DNA from: Gelidibacter mesophilus DSM 14095 | Lineage (GTDB): Bacteria; Bacteroidota; Bacteroidia; Flavobacteriales; Flavobacteriaceae | Reading direction: 5' to 3' | Assembly (NCBI RefSeq): GCF_000423005.1 | Contig: NZ_AUHD01000004.1 | Coordinates: forward strand, 62,001 to 126,000 | DNA: 64,000 nt | Shown: piece by piece, positions 9,346 to 17,395 of the stretch | Layout: the number at the start of each line of letters is the position of its first letter | Numbering within the stretch: position 1 is the stretch's first letter | Position numbers and translations under genes: made by a program | Notes under the pieces: generated by a model | The model's database searches: none | What the model was told of the DNA's origin: nothing | What the model saw: only the letters and a program-made list of their open reading frames with translations

Positions 9346-10188
9346 TTAGTTCGATGGTAGGACCAAAAACGGAACATTTAAATTGAAGCCAATCTGGTTG
9401 ACGGTATTCTTGAAAAATAAATTCTCAAAGAACGAATGCTTATTATTAACCATGGTCAACAAATTGATTTTATGCTTGACCTGAAATTCATTTATAGCCT
9501 CAATAATCTCCATACTTCTCACATCGTGGAATAAAAAAGCAGCCTTTTTAAAGAGCGACTCCAATTCTGATTTGTTGTTGAGCTGAACTTTGGTCAATTC
9601 ATAACCTGATGATACATGCATGGCGTTTACCCGTGCATGATGGGCAACGGCAATTTCTAAAAGCACATTGAGCGGGGTGTTATTGTAGTTAACTTCTAAG
9701 TCGGTTGGAAACATTATTTCGTGAGGCGGGGCATATTCAAAGTCAGATGGAATGGCTAAAATAGGACATTTGATTTCCCTAAATACCTGCACAGTATTAG
9801 AACCCAACAGTATTTCCTTTGCTCCTGTAGCACCTTTGGTCCCCATGACTATAAGATCAATATGGCGTTCTTTTATCAATTCTTTCACTCCTGAAATCAG
9901 AGTGTCAAATCGTGCAATCTTTTCGAATGTATGATTGGGATTGTCGCCAAATTCATTTAAAATACTGGTGTTCAATTGACGTAATCCCACTTGTGAAGCA
10001 TCTCTCACGGCATCTCCCAAACCAAACTGTGCAGGATTGATCAACACATATTCCACGTGATAAATAATGGGCGTATAGGCGTTAAAAAGATGAAAAGTGC
10101 ATTCCACATCTTTATACAATTGGATGGCATATTTAATGGCATTCCAAGCATTGTCTGAAAAGTCAGTAGGTAAAAGTATATTTTTCAT
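9346..10188 (-). CDS. Universal stress protein (tandem UspA domains)
   Basis: The 280-residue protein holds two UspA-like halves. The first starts MKNILLPTDFSDNAWNAIKY and contains the nucleotide-loop signature IDLIVMGTKGATGAKEILLG followed by SN, the G-2X-G-9X-G(S/T) pattern of ATP-binding Usp proteins. The second half begins EIMFPTDLEVNYNNTPL and lacks a clear glycine loop, so only the N-terminal half probably binds ATP. The gene starts 12 bp after the stop of the Usp gene at 10201, so the two form one transcript. Expression is probably driven from the promoter at 11086-11129. Confidence 0.9.
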   Translation of the reverse strand: MKNILLPTDFSDNAWNAIKYAIQLYKDVECTFHLFNAYTPIIYHVEYVLINPAQFGLGDAVRDASQVGLRQLNTSILNEFGDNPNHTFEKIARFDTLISGVKELIKERHIDLIVMGTKGATGAKEILLGSNTVQVFREIKCPILAIPSDFEYAPPHEIMFPTDLEVNYNNTPLNVLLEIAVAHHARVNAMHVSSGYELTKVQLNNKSELESLFKKAAFLFHDVRSMEIIEAINEFQVKHKINLLTMVNNKHSFFENLFFKNTVNQIGFNLNVPFLVLPSN

Positions 10189-10200
10189 AATCTGTTTGTA

Positions 10201-11070
10201 TTAGTGGTTTGGTGTTGGACGTGCAGTATTCTGCATCGCCAATAGTGGAATAGTAAGATTAAAACTCACTTTATCTAAGGTAGATGGAAATAACATATTT
10301 TCCAAAAAAGTGTGTCGCGTATTGACCATAACCAAAAGATCAATAGCGTGCCCTTTTATATAATTTTGGATGGTTTCAGCTATTCTTATGCCTGGCGAGA
10401 GAGGGAAATTTACTTCAGTTTTACTAATGGTGTTTTTTAAATAGGCTTGGATATTTGCTTGTCGCGTGGATAATTTAGACTTTTTTGAGACATATAGAAC
10501 ATCAATAACACTGTGGTAAGGAGTGGCCAAATCGCACAATATCTTTAATTCGCGAGGTTTGTAAAACATTGAATAATCCGATGGAAGCAGAATATGTTTG
10601 GGTTGAGGATTGGTATAATTGCTCGGGATGGCCAAAACAGGACATTTCACATGGTTTAAGACCTGAAAGGTTTGGCTCCCAAAGTCTGTATTTTTCACAT
10701 TAGCCTTGCCTTTAGTTCCCATAACAATCAAATCGATGTTTTTGGACTCAACAATATAATTCACCTCTTCTACAAGTGAGTTGTAGGCAGAAATGGTATG
10801 GTAGGTAAACCTAGGGTTAGGTGTCATTTTTTCAACAGTATGCAGTAAGCTTTTTAAATTGATTTGGGATTGACTCCTGACACCATCCAAAATATCATCA
10901 AAAACTGTACGGGAGACCAAAGCATCATGATCTTGCAATTCATTTTGATAGGCATGCATAAAGTAAAATTCTGCTGTTTGGTACTTAAAAAACTCCAACG
11001 CATAAGTAATTGCATTCATTGAATTTTTAGAAAAGTCGGTGGGAATAAGTATTGAAATCATGATGTTCAA
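10201..11070 (-). CDS. Universal stress protein (tandem UspA domains)
   Basis: This 289-residue paralogue of the genes on each side has the same two-half layout. It opens ISILIPTDFSKNSMNAITYA and has IDLIVMGTKGKANVKNTDFG at the end of the first domain. The G-2X-G spacing there is altered (GTKGKAN), so nucleotide binding may differ from its neighbours. It is the first gene of a two-gene unit with 9346-10188. A CRP/FNR-type palindrome and a TAnnTTTA promoter element stand just upstream. Usp proteins typically accumulate in energy limitation, oxygen shift or stationary phase. Confidence 0.9.
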   Translation of the reverse strand: MNIMISILIPTDFSKNSMNAITYALEFFKYQTAEFYFMHAYQNELQDHDALVSRTVFDDILDGVRSQSQINLKSLLHTVEKMTPNPRFTYHTISAYNSLVEEVNYIVESKNIDLIVMGTKGKANVKNTDFGSQTFQVLNHVKCPVLAIPSNYTNPQPKHILLPSDYSMFYKPRELKILCDLATPYHSVIDVLYVSKKSKLSTRQANIQAYLKNTISKTEVNFPLSPGIRIAETIQNYIKGHAIDLLVMVNTRHTFLENMLFPSTLDKVSFNLTIPLLAMQNTARPTPNH

Positions 11071-11085
11071 AGGTTTGTCGATTCA

Positions 11086-11129
11086 TAAAATTATAAAATC
11101 AACACTCCAAAAAACATGATATTTATCAG
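11086..11129 (-). promoter_or_regulatory. Type A CRP/FNR-like site plus promoter for the two-gene Usp operon
   Basis: On the minus strand the element TAATTTTA (11093 to 11086) is one base from TAnnTTTG. The palindrome ATGATATTTATCAG occupies 11116-11129, with TGA and TCA half-sites 6 bp apart and centre at 11122.5. The centre lies 36.5 bp from the last base of the promoter element, the geometry expected of a class II activator. The same spacing recurs at every other type A and B promoter arm listed here. Confidence 0.65.
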
Positions 11130-11278
11130 ACGTTAATAAGACATTGAATTTCTAAAAGTTGAATTCAATAGTGATTGGACAGATCTTTAGCATGTTTAAA
11201 AGCCAGTTTTACCGGATGCACAAAAACATTAAAGCTTACCAACTTCAATATATCTAAAGGATTCGTCGAGTGATTTAT

Positions 11279-11308
11279 AAAAAAAAGCCAGAATATAATT
11301 CCGGCTTT
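11279..11308 (-). terminator. Rho-independent terminator, minus strand
   Basis: Read on the minus strand, AAGCCGGAAT pairs with ATTCTGGCTT around a TAT loop, with one G-U pair, and is followed by a run of T. This is a textbook intrinsic terminator. It lies about 120 bp past the stop of the Usp gene at 11431 and would end both that message and the putative small RNA. Confidence 0.8.
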
Positions 11309-11372
11309 CTTTCGATTTAGAGCTTCCAAGAGCAGAGGAACCCACATAAGGCAAATTCCTCAAGCTTAATTG
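11279..11372 (-). ncRNA. Putative CRP-activated small RNA (about 90 nt)
   Basis: Between two Usp genes sits a complete small transcription unit on the minus strand. It has a type A site at 11408-11421, an exact TAAATTTG element at 11385-11378, and 70 bp later a rho-independent terminator at 11279-11308. The predicted transcript runs from about 11372 to 11279. A 60-codon frame (11347-11165) overlaps it but runs through the terminator and looks like no protein, so a non-coding product fits better. The 5' end is estimated from the promoter element. No known RNA family was recognised. Confidence 0.5.
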
Positions 11373-11377
11373 GACTT

Positions 11378-11421
11378 CAAATTTAAATCATTTGTTCTTC
11401 CAATCCCATGATTTATATCAG
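11378..11421 (-). promoter_or_regulatory. Type A CRP/FNR-like site plus exact TAnnTTTG promoter of the small RNA
   Basis: The palindrome ATGATTTATATCAG (11408-11421, centre 11414.5) is followed on the minus strand by TAAATTTG (11385 to 11378). Centre to last promoter base is 36.5 bp. The site lies just after the stop codon of the preceding Usp gene, so it cannot serve that gene. Its target must be the short unit ending at 11279. Confidence 0.6.
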
Positions 11422-11430
11422 TAGGCGCAC

Positions 11431-12282
11431 TTAGCCTTTCCTATCGTGTAAAACCAAAAATGGAATGCGGGTATGATAGGTGATTTCCTCAACCTTTGAA
11501 TGAAATAAAATGCGTTGAAAGTAATTGAGGTTTTTGGCAACCATAGTAATCAATTTGATATCCCTACTCTGCACAAAGCAGGCAATGCCATCTTCCACTT
11601 TTTTATTGATGATGTTATAGAATTTCGTTTTGAAACGACCAAAAAAATCTTTCAGTACATCCTTATTGTCCTGTTGCCCCATATTTAACTCTTCAGGAGT
11701 ATTAGTTATATGTAAGACCTGTAAGCTTGCACTATGATGGTTCAGAATGTCATAGATTGGTTTTAACATATTGACACCGTAGGTTAAATAGTAATCTGTT
11801 GGAAATACAATATCGTCCAAATTTGTGAATTGCGCCTTTTCTGGCACAACCAAAGTGGTGCATTTAACTTTCTTTATGACGTCAGTGGCATTACTTCCAA
11901 CAATTACTTTTTTTAAGCCACTGGCACCTTTAGTGCCCATAACAATTAAGTCGATTTGTTTTTCATCCACTTGATTACGTATGGATTCAATGAAGAAATC
12001 ATGATCGGATAGTGTGAAAAAATGATGTTTGTTATTTACAGGAAATTGTTCTGAGATACGTTTTAAGAGGGTTCTCAATTGTTTTTTGGCAGGCTTGCTA
12101 ACCGTATTTTCTATAAAATCCTTACTGTCCATATAAGGCAAATCGTCTGCCTTAATAGAGCTCACTGGAACAACATGGAACAAGTAAAAAGTACACGCTG
12201 ATTTCTCAAAAAATTTAACAGCATAAGCTATTGCATTCCAAGAGTTTTCAGAAAAGTCAGTGAGTAATAGTATGTTTTTCAT
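11431..12282 (-). CDS. Universal stress protein (tandem UspA domains)
   Basis: This is the third Usp paralogue, 283 aa. It starts MKNILLLTDFSENSWNAIAY and carries IDLIVMGTKGASGLKKVIVG with SN after it, an intact ATP-loop pattern in the first half. The second half (DIVFPTDYYLTYGVNM) is degenerate. It sits directly downstream of the sensor kinase and response regulator genes but has its own promoter with a type A palindrome at 12340-12353. The terminator at 11279-11308 probably ends its transcript. Confidence 0.9.
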   Translation of the reverse strand: MKNILLLTDFSENSWNAIAYAVKFFEKSACTFYLFHVVPVSSIKADDLPYMDSKDFIENTVSKPAKKQLRTLLKRISEQFPVNNKHHFFTLSDHDFFIESIRNQVDEKQIDLIVMGTKGASGLKKVIVGSNATDVIKKVKCTTLVVPEKAQFTNLDDIVFPTDYYLTYGVNMLKPIYDILNHHSASLQVLHITNTPEELNMGQQDNKDVLKDFFGRFKTKFYNIINKKVEDGIACFVQSRDIKLITMVAKNLNYFQRILFHSKVEEITYHTRIPFLVLHDRKG

Positions 12283-12309
12283 GGCATTCCCTCAATATTG
12301 TAACAAAAA

Positions 12310-12353
12310 CAAACTTAGGGGGATAGTAGCTCTCAAAAAATGATATCGGTCAT
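12310..12353 (-). promoter_or_regulatory. Type A CRP/FNR-like site plus exact TAnnTTTG promoter of the Usp gene
   Basis: The palindrome ATGATATCGGTCAT (12340-12353, centre 12346.5) precedes TAAGTTTG on the minus strand (12317 to 12310). Centre to last promoter base is 36.5 bp. The promoter lies 28 bp upstream of the ATG at 12282. This is the clearest class II layout in the window, with an exact -7 element. Confidence 0.7.
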
Positions 12354-12374
12354 GTTTGAACTTATGGGTAGCCC

Positions 12375-13433
12375 TTAATAGATCTCCTGAAGCTTTTTAA
12401 TATCTAAGATCTTAATATTGCGTCCTTCTATTTCAATCAGGCCTTCTTTTCTAAAAGTTGACATGGTCCGTATCAGGGTTTCCGTGGCGATTCCAGCAAC
12501 ACTTGCCAAATCATTTCTAGAAATTGTAATGGAATCACCTGGTTTTCCGTTCAATTTTTCAGCAAATTTCAATAAGGTACTTGCGGTTTTTTTATTGACG
12601 GAACTATAGGCCATCTGCAATAATTGATCCTTGACAGACGAAAGATCGTCAGTTAATAATTGTATCAACTCTAAGGTTATTTTGTGATTATTATCTAAAA
12701 TCTCCTTCAATTGGTCTTTGGAAATGCCAACCAACTTAACGTTTCTAATGGCGGTAGAAGTTTCTTGATAGGGAATATTTTGAATAAATGAGGTATAACC
12801 AAACAAGGCGTCCTCGTTATGCAAAGCTGTGGTAAGCTCTTTACCTTGCTCATCAAACTTATAACATTTGACAACACCTTTTAAAATAAGATAAATATAA
12901 TTGGAATTCTGTCCTTCCTCATAAATCACATCGCCGTGCTGATAGTCAAAGGTTTCACCATAATCGTCAAAAAAATTCTTCAAATCGTTGAGCGTCCTGA
13001 TTTCATCAGGATTGTTCTGCGGACTTACATCTTGTCGCTTTTCCCTAGTGTCGTTTAAGATAGAAACTTTAGCCAATCGGCTTTTAATGGCATTCACCAA
13101 CTCGTCTTCACTAAAGGGTTTGGTAATATAATCATCTGCTCCAAGTTCCATGCCTTTTCGCACATCTTTTCGTTCTGTTTTCGCTGATAGAAATATGAAG
13201 GGAATAAATTTAGTGTCTTCCTCCTGGGAAAGTATTTCAAAAACTCCATACCCATCCAAGACAGGCATCATGATATCACAAACAATGATATCAGGGTTTT
13301 CGCTTTTTGCTTTTTCCACGCCGATTTCGCCATTTGAAGCCACGATAACTTCGTAATTTGAAAATTCCAGCAGCTCCGCCGTGTTTTCACGTAAAATTGC
13401 ATCGTCTTCTATCAATAAAACTTTTTTTGTCAT
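12375..13433 (-). CDS. Response regulator fused to CRP/FNR-type transcription factor
   Basis: The protein is 352 aa. Residues 1-125 are a receiver domain with Asp10/Asp11, the phosphoacceptor Asp53 in VCDIMMP, and Lys105 in TKPF. Residues about 150-270 are a cyclic-nucleotide-binding-type beta barrel (GDVIYEEGQNSNYIYLILKG). Residues about 280-345 are a CRP winged helix with recognition helix GIATETLIRTMSTFRKEGL. Its Glu and Arg match those by which CRP and FNR read the GA of their half-sites. There is no N-terminal Cys cluster, so no FNR-type Fe-S centre. The gene overlaps the kinase gene by 4 bp (13430-13433), implying coupled translation and a cognate pair. Phosphorylation would replace cAMP or iron as the input. 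Confidence 0.88.
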   Translation of the reverse strand: MTKKVLLIEDDAILRENTAELLEFSNYEVIVASNGEIGVEKAKSENPDIIVCDIMMPVLDGYGVFEILSQEEDTKFIPFIFLSAKTERKDVRKGMELGADDYITKPFSEDELVNAIKSRLAKVSILNDTREKRQDVSPQNNPDEIRTLNDLKNFFDDYGETFDYQHGDVIYEEGQNSNYIYLILKGVVKCYKFDEQGKELTTALHNEDALFGYTSFIQNIPYQETSTAIRNVKLVGISKDQLKEILDNNHKITLELIQLLTDDLSSVKDQLLQMAYSSVNKKTASTLLKFAEKLNGKPGDSITISRNDLASVAGIATETLIRTMSTFRKEGLIEIEGRNIKILDIKKLQEIY

Positions 13434-15307
13434 AGTGCTTTGTTTGGAACGGTTAAAATAAAAGTAGAGCCAATGTTTTCTTCGCTTTTGAAACTTATGG
13501 TACCTCCAAGATTTTCAATGTGCGACTTTACAATATTAAGACCGATGCCTGTTCCTTGCGTGGTCAAAACGTTTTCTGCTCTAAAATAACGGTTAAATAT
13601 ATTTTTTATATCCTTTTCTGGGATTCCAATCCCTGAATCAATAATTTCAAAAATGGTATGGTCAGCGTTCTGGGTGATATTTATAATGACATCGGTATTT
13701 TCTGAGGAATATTTAATAGCATTATGCACCAAATTTGACAAAGCCAATTCGATCGTTTTCTCATCCTGGGTTAAGGAAATGTCATCAATATTTTCAGGGT
13801 ATTTAATCTGTTGTCCTTCCTTTAATAACATATTGGAATTATAGACCACCTCATTGACCACTTTACTCAATCTAAAGGTTGTAAATTTATAATTTACTTT
13901 TCCTGTTTCCAATTTCTCAATCGATAAAAAATCGTTCAATATATTGTTCAAGTAATGGACTCTGTCCGTGATGGTTTTGATGTGCTTATCCCTTTTGGCC
14001 TGTTGCTCTTCCAAGGTATATTTGCTCAATAGCATAGAAGACGTCAGAATACCGCTTAAGGGGGTTTTAAATTCATGAGACACCAAAGATAGAAATTTGG
14101 TTTTCAGCTCGTTGAGCTCCTTTTCTTTATCTAACGCAATTTTGAGCTGATTGGTTCTAAGTTCTACCGTTCTTTCCAGCTCATGGGTATAATTTTTTTG
14201 TCCGGTTATATCTAGAATAATGGCCACAAATACTTGCCGATCTCCTAAAATTGACAATTCTAGATTGACATACACAGGATAAGTAGTGCCATCCTTACGT
14301 TCGTGGACGGCTTCAAACTCTATTTTATCTTCAGTTCCATTTTTTAAAGGCGCTATTAGTGATCTGAATTTATCTTCAGTAAAATCTGGTTTAATAGATG
14401 CCGGAGTAAGTTTTTGAAGTTCTTCTATGGTATATCCCAAGTTTTTTTGTGCGCCATAATTGACATTTATAAATTTCAGTGTATCATAGTCCCACACATA
14501 GATTTCATTAAGAGAATCATCAAAGATCTTAGAAAGATAATTACGCTCTTCTTCTACTTTCTTTCTTTGGGTGATATCATTTTGAATCCCAACAAAATGC
14601 GTAATCTCTCCCTCCTTATTCTTAATAGGATTTATAAACAGGTCATTCCAAAATAAGGTGCCATCCTTTTTGTAGTTTCTCAATATTATTTGACAGCTTT
14701 CACCTTTTTCAATGGCATTTTTCAGTTTTAAAATGCTGTTCTGGTCTCTATCATCACATTGTAAAAATCGGCAATTATTGCCCAAAATTTCATCAGCAGA
14801 ATAGCCCGTTAAGTTTTGGAAGGCAGCGTTAAAATAGATGATGGGATAATCGTTGTGTAGCGCATCGCAAATAACTATCCCGTTACCTGAAGATTGTAAA
14901 GCTTTGCTCTGTAACCTAAGATCTTTTTCAATTTTTTTACGTTCTGTAATATCTATTACGAGCGCCATAACGTAGGTTTTTCCGTTAATCACAAACGGAT
15001 TTAGGCCTACCTCTACCGGAAATTGTTGACCTTCTTTTTTTAAACCGAATAAATCACGGCCGTGGCCCATGTGGCGTTTTTCACTATTTTTATAAAACGA
15101 TTCAAAATGTGCGCCGTGGTTTTGATGGTAACGGGTTGGAATTAATGTATTTAATGGCATATCCATTAAATCATTGGCATCATAACCAAACATGACATCT
15201 GCCGAAGTGTTTGTAGACACTATGTTTTGATGTTCATCCACAATCACAACACCTTCAGAAACGGCATCTGAAAGTATCTGAAAAATATCCTCTCTGTTTT
15301 GAAACAT
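13430..15307 (-). CDS. Hybrid PAS/LOV sensor histidine kinase, candidate blue-light (and possibly haem) sensor
   Basis: The protein is 625 aa, soluble, with no membrane segment. PAS1 (about 10-122) resembles FixL-type PAS; His64 aligns by eye with the FixL haem ligand. PAS2 (about 138-246) is a LOV domain: GNNCRFLQ at 176-183 carries the flavin-adduct Cys179, followed by NYKKDGTLFWNDLFINP and HFVGIQND with the usual flavin contacts. PAS3 covers about 258-368. The kinase core has His411 (SHEFKTP), the N-box around Asn529, DSGIGIP (557-563) and GTGIGL (585-590). Its partner is the overlapping response regulator/CRP fusion. The LOV call is strong; haem binding by PAS1 is speculative. Confidence 0.88.
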   Translation of the reverse strand: MFQNREDIFQILSDAVSEGVVIVDEHQNIVSTNTSADVMFGYDANDLMDMPLNTLIPTRYHQNHGAHFESFYKNSEKRHMGHGRDLFGLKKEGQQFPVEVGLNPFVINGKTYVMALVIDITERKKIEKDLRLQSKALQSSGNGIVICDALHNDYPIIYFNAAFQNLTGYSADEILGNNCRFLQCDDRDQNSILKLKNAIEKGESCQIILRNYKKDGTLFWNDLFINPIKNKEGEITHFVGIQNDITQRKKVEEERNYLSKIFDDSLNEIYVWDYDTLKFINVNYGAQKNLGYTIEELQKLTPASIKPDFTEDKFRSLIAPLKNGTEDKIEFEAVHERKDGTTYPVYVNLELSILGDRQVFVAIILDITGQKNYTHELERTVELRTNQLKIALDKEKELNELKTKFLSLVSHEFKTPLSGILTSSMLLSKYTLEEQQAKRDKHIKTITDRVHYLNNILNDFLSIEKLETGKVNYKFTTFRLSKVVNEVVYNSNMLLKEGQQIKYPENIDDISLTQDEKTIELALSNLVHNAIKYSSENTDVIINITQNADHTIFEIIDSGIGIPEKDIKNIFNRYFRAENVLTTQGTGIGLNIVKSHIENLGGTISFKSEENIGSTFILTVPNKAL

Positions 15308-15426
15308 AGTGTATAATTGGCGGGTTTAAAATTCGTGAAGATACTAACTAATTAAGAATTTTGAAAAAACATCCATTTGAAATAGATTCATTTTAACAAT
15401 ACTATTTAGTAATTGATTTTGGAAAG

Positions 15427-15434
15427 CAAAGGTA
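15427..15434 (-). promoter_or_regulatory. Promoter element of the sensor kinase operon
   Basis: TACCTTTG on the minus strand matches TAnnTTTG exactly, 120 bp upstream of the kinase ATG at 15307. The type A palindrome centred at 15466.5 lies 39.5 bp from it, 3 bp off the spacing seen at all other sites. A second element, TACTTTTA at 15440-15433, is 33.5 bp away. Autoregulation is therefore possible but not in the standard phase. Confidence 0.4.
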
Positions 15435-15459
15435 AAAGTATTGGTTGAGATTATATAAA

Positions 15460-15503
15460 ATGACATAAATCATTTTAAAAAATATGACAATCAATTAGTT
15501 TTG
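15460..15503 (+). promoter_or_regulatory. Type A CRP/FNR-like site plus exact TAnnTTTG promoter of the TerB-like gene
   Basis: The palindrome ATGACATAAATCAT (15460-15473, centre 15466.5; flanks extend it to AAAATGA-N6-TCATTTT) precedes TAGTTTTG at 15496-15503 with centre-to-end spacing 36.5 bp. The promoter element ends 2 bp before an ATG at 15505, which rules that codon out as the start and favours the ATG at 15523. The site also faces the kinase operon on the other strand. Confidence 0.65.
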
Positions 15504-15522
15504 AATGAAATACCCTAAGACC

Positions 15523-15933
15523 ATGAAATCTGAAAATTATTTAAGCTTAGATTTTTATCAAAATCTTGGAAAGCTTTTTTACGCAATTGCCTCTGCAGAC
15601 GGACACGTCCATGAAGCTGAACTAATAACAATTAAGGAAATGGTTAAAAAGGACTGGTTATCTTTTACTTATACAAAGGATCACCCGACTAATGACGAAG
15701 TCCACCAGATCATCGTCACTTTTGACAGGCTCCATAGTGCAGGAAATTCTAACGGCAACCTTCTTTTTAATGATTTTGTTACCTTCAAAAACACACAGAG
15801 CCATCTATTTACCAAAAAAATTAAGGAACTCATTCTAAAGACCGCTATACATATTTCTGAAAGTTTTTCTGGCAAGAACAAATCAGAATTAATGCTTTTG
15901 GCAAAATTAAATATTGAATTAAATAAGGTATGA
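15523..15933 (+). CDS. TerB-like protein
   Basis: From the ATG at 15523 the protein has 136 aa; a longer reading from 15505 would begin before the likely transcript start. The N-terminal half (FYQNLGKLFYAIASADGHVH, then EAELITIKEMVKKDW) has the conserved A-x-A-D-G-x-V-x-x-x-E pattern of TerB-like all-helical proteins. The acidic residues bind metal in characterised TerB. The remainder is helical and unassigned. It is divergent from the kinase operon and shares the palindrome between them, which suggests membership of the same stress response. The exact role is unknown. Confidence 0.65.
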   Translation: MKSENYLSLDFYQNLGKLFYAIASADGHVHEAELITIKEMVKKDWLSFTYTKDHPTNDEVHQIIVTFDRLHSAGNSNGNLLFNDFVTFKNTQSHLFTKKIKELILKTAIHISESFSGKNKSELMLLAKLNIELNKV

Positions 15934-16068
15934 AGATACCAAGTTATTGAAGTTAAAATTTTATGAACATTTCAATTGATGTGGACTCAACCCTGAAATT
16001 AAATCAATTAAAACTTACCAAAAGTCATTACAAAACAGCACGATTTTCATTACAATTCTCATCTCAAT

Positions 16069-16112
16069 GTAACTTATGTTACGTCTCAGGCTGAAGCGAA
16101 GTTCTATATTTG
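16069..16112 (+). promoter_or_regulatory. Type B CRP-like site plus exact TAnnTTTG promoter of the TauE/rhodanese operon
   Basis: GTAAC-TTAT-GTTAC occupies 16069-16082 (centre 16075.5), within the longer TGTAACTTATGTTACG. TATATTTG lies at 16105-16112. Centre to last promoter base is 36.5 bp, the same as at the type A promoters, but the half-site differs, so a second CRP-family regulator is implied. Confidence 0.65.
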
Positions 16113-16128
16113 AATCATTATTGTAATT

Positions 16129-16941
16129 ATGGAATTATTAGAGTTTTTTGGCTATATAAGTGCTTTAGGCATTGGTGTTTCGTTAGGAATCATTGGCGGC
16201 GGCGGTTCTATATTGGCAGTCCCTGTTTTGGCCTATTTGTTTTCAATTGATGAAAAAGCCGCAACGGCCTATTCGTTATTTATTGTTGGCGCTAGCGCAT
16301 TAATTGGGGGACTAAAACAGCATTTTAAAGGCTACGTCGATTGGAAAACAGCTCTTGTATTTGGTATCCCTTCAATTGTTGGTGTAACCCTAGTAAGACA
16401 TCTTGTAGTGCCCGCATTACCAGAGATTCTATTTTCAATTGGCGATTTTGAGTTTACAAGACGGATGGGAATGTTTGGGCTTTTTGCGGTATTGATGATT
16501 CCGGCAGCATTCTCCATGCTTAAAAAAGATAAGATAAACCTTGCAGCTCAAAAAACAAAAATAATTTACAATTATCCCTTGATATTACTTGAAGGTTTGG
16601 TAGTTGGTGCTATTACTGGCATAATAGGTGCTGGTGGAGGATTTCTAATTATTCCAGCGCTTGTCCTTTTAACAAATGTAGAAATGAAAGTTGCTATTGG
16701 TACTTCATTAATTATTATAGCTTTTAAATCGTTGATAGGATTCTTTTTGAGTGATGCGTTAACAATGGCAATTGATTGGTCGTTTTTGCTAATTTTTACC
16801 GGCTTGTCATTTGTAGGGATATTTATTGGTAGTTATTTGAGCAGTTTTATTAACGGTGACAAACTAAAAAAGGGATTTGGCTATTTCATTTTCGTCATGG
16901 CATTTTTTATTTTCTACATGGAATTTTTCGTAGCACCTTAA
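16129..16941 (+). CDS. TauE/SafE family sulfite/organosulfur exporter
   Basis: The 270-residue membrane protein has about eight hydrophobic segments and two internal repeats, each with the family signature: GIIGGGGSILAVPVL near residue 21 and GIIGAGGGFLIIPALV near residue 164. Members export sulfite, sulfoacetate or related anions, or import sulfur compounds. It heads an operon with a rhodanese, a metal-binding HMA protein, a haem protein and a thioredoxin, which favours a sulfur-handling role. Its promoter carries a type B palindrome. Confidence 0.88.
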   Translation: MELLEFFGYISALGIGVSLGIIGGGGSILAVPVLAYLFSIDEKAATAYSLFIVGASALIGGLKQHFKGYVDWKTALVFGIPSIVGVTLVRHLVVPALPEILFSIGDFEFTRRMGMFGLFAVLMIPAAFSMLKKDKINLAAQKTKIIYNYPLILLEGLVVGAITGIIGAGGGFLIIPALVLLTNVEMKVAIGTSLIIIAFKSLIGFFLSDALTMAIDWSFLLIFTGLSFVGIFIGSYLSSFINGDKLKKGFGYFIFVMAFFIFYMEFFVAP

Positions 16942-17035
16942 TTTCTAGCTTCAGAACTATTTTATATGAGAGAGTTGAAATACAGATTATAATTTAGGAA
17001 CCATAACTTATAACAAGTGCTAAAATAAAACCATA

Positions 17036-17383
17036 ATGCAAACTCTGTTTCGTAGAATTTTTGATCTAAAAGCCGATAAGAATGGTACCATAAAGATTTT
17101 GGATGCCAATACATTTAAAGACGCAATCTCAAATCAGAAAGTACAATTAATCGATGTAAGATCTCCTAGCGAATTTAAATCAGGAGCAATTGAAGATGCA
17201 AAAAATATGGATTTTTATTCTGGAAGATCTACATCCGAATTCAATAAACTCGATAAACAAAAACCAGTATATATTTATTGCCAAAGCGGAAACAGACGCC
17301 GACAAACCTCAAAAAAATTATCTGCCATGGGTTTTAAAGAAATTAATGATCTTAAAGTCGGCATCTTAAATTATAATCAATAA
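17036..17383 (+). CDS. Single-domain rhodanese
   Basis: The protein is 115 aa with no signal peptide, so it is cytoplasmic. The family markers are LIDVRSPSEFKSGAI (residues 38-52) and the active-site loop YCQSGNRRR with catalytic Cys82, which carries the persulfide. Rhodaneses move sulfane sulfur from thiosulfate or persulfides to acceptors. It follows the TauE-like transporter by 94 bp and precedes the HMA gene by 12 bp. Confidence 0.9.
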   Translation: MQTLFRRIFDLKADKNGTIKILDANTFKDAISNQKVQLIDVRSPSEFKSGAIEDAKNMDFYSGRSTSEFNKLDKQKPVYIYCQSGNRRRQTSKKLSAMGFKEINDLKVGILNYNQ

Positions 17384-17395
17384 ATTGTTAAAATC

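Noticed and set aside
11165-11347. 60-codon minus-strand ORF between Usp genes
   Set aside because: It reads through a strong intrinsic terminator at 11279-11308 and encodes an unremarkable hydrophobic string; the small-RNA reading explains promoter and terminator better.
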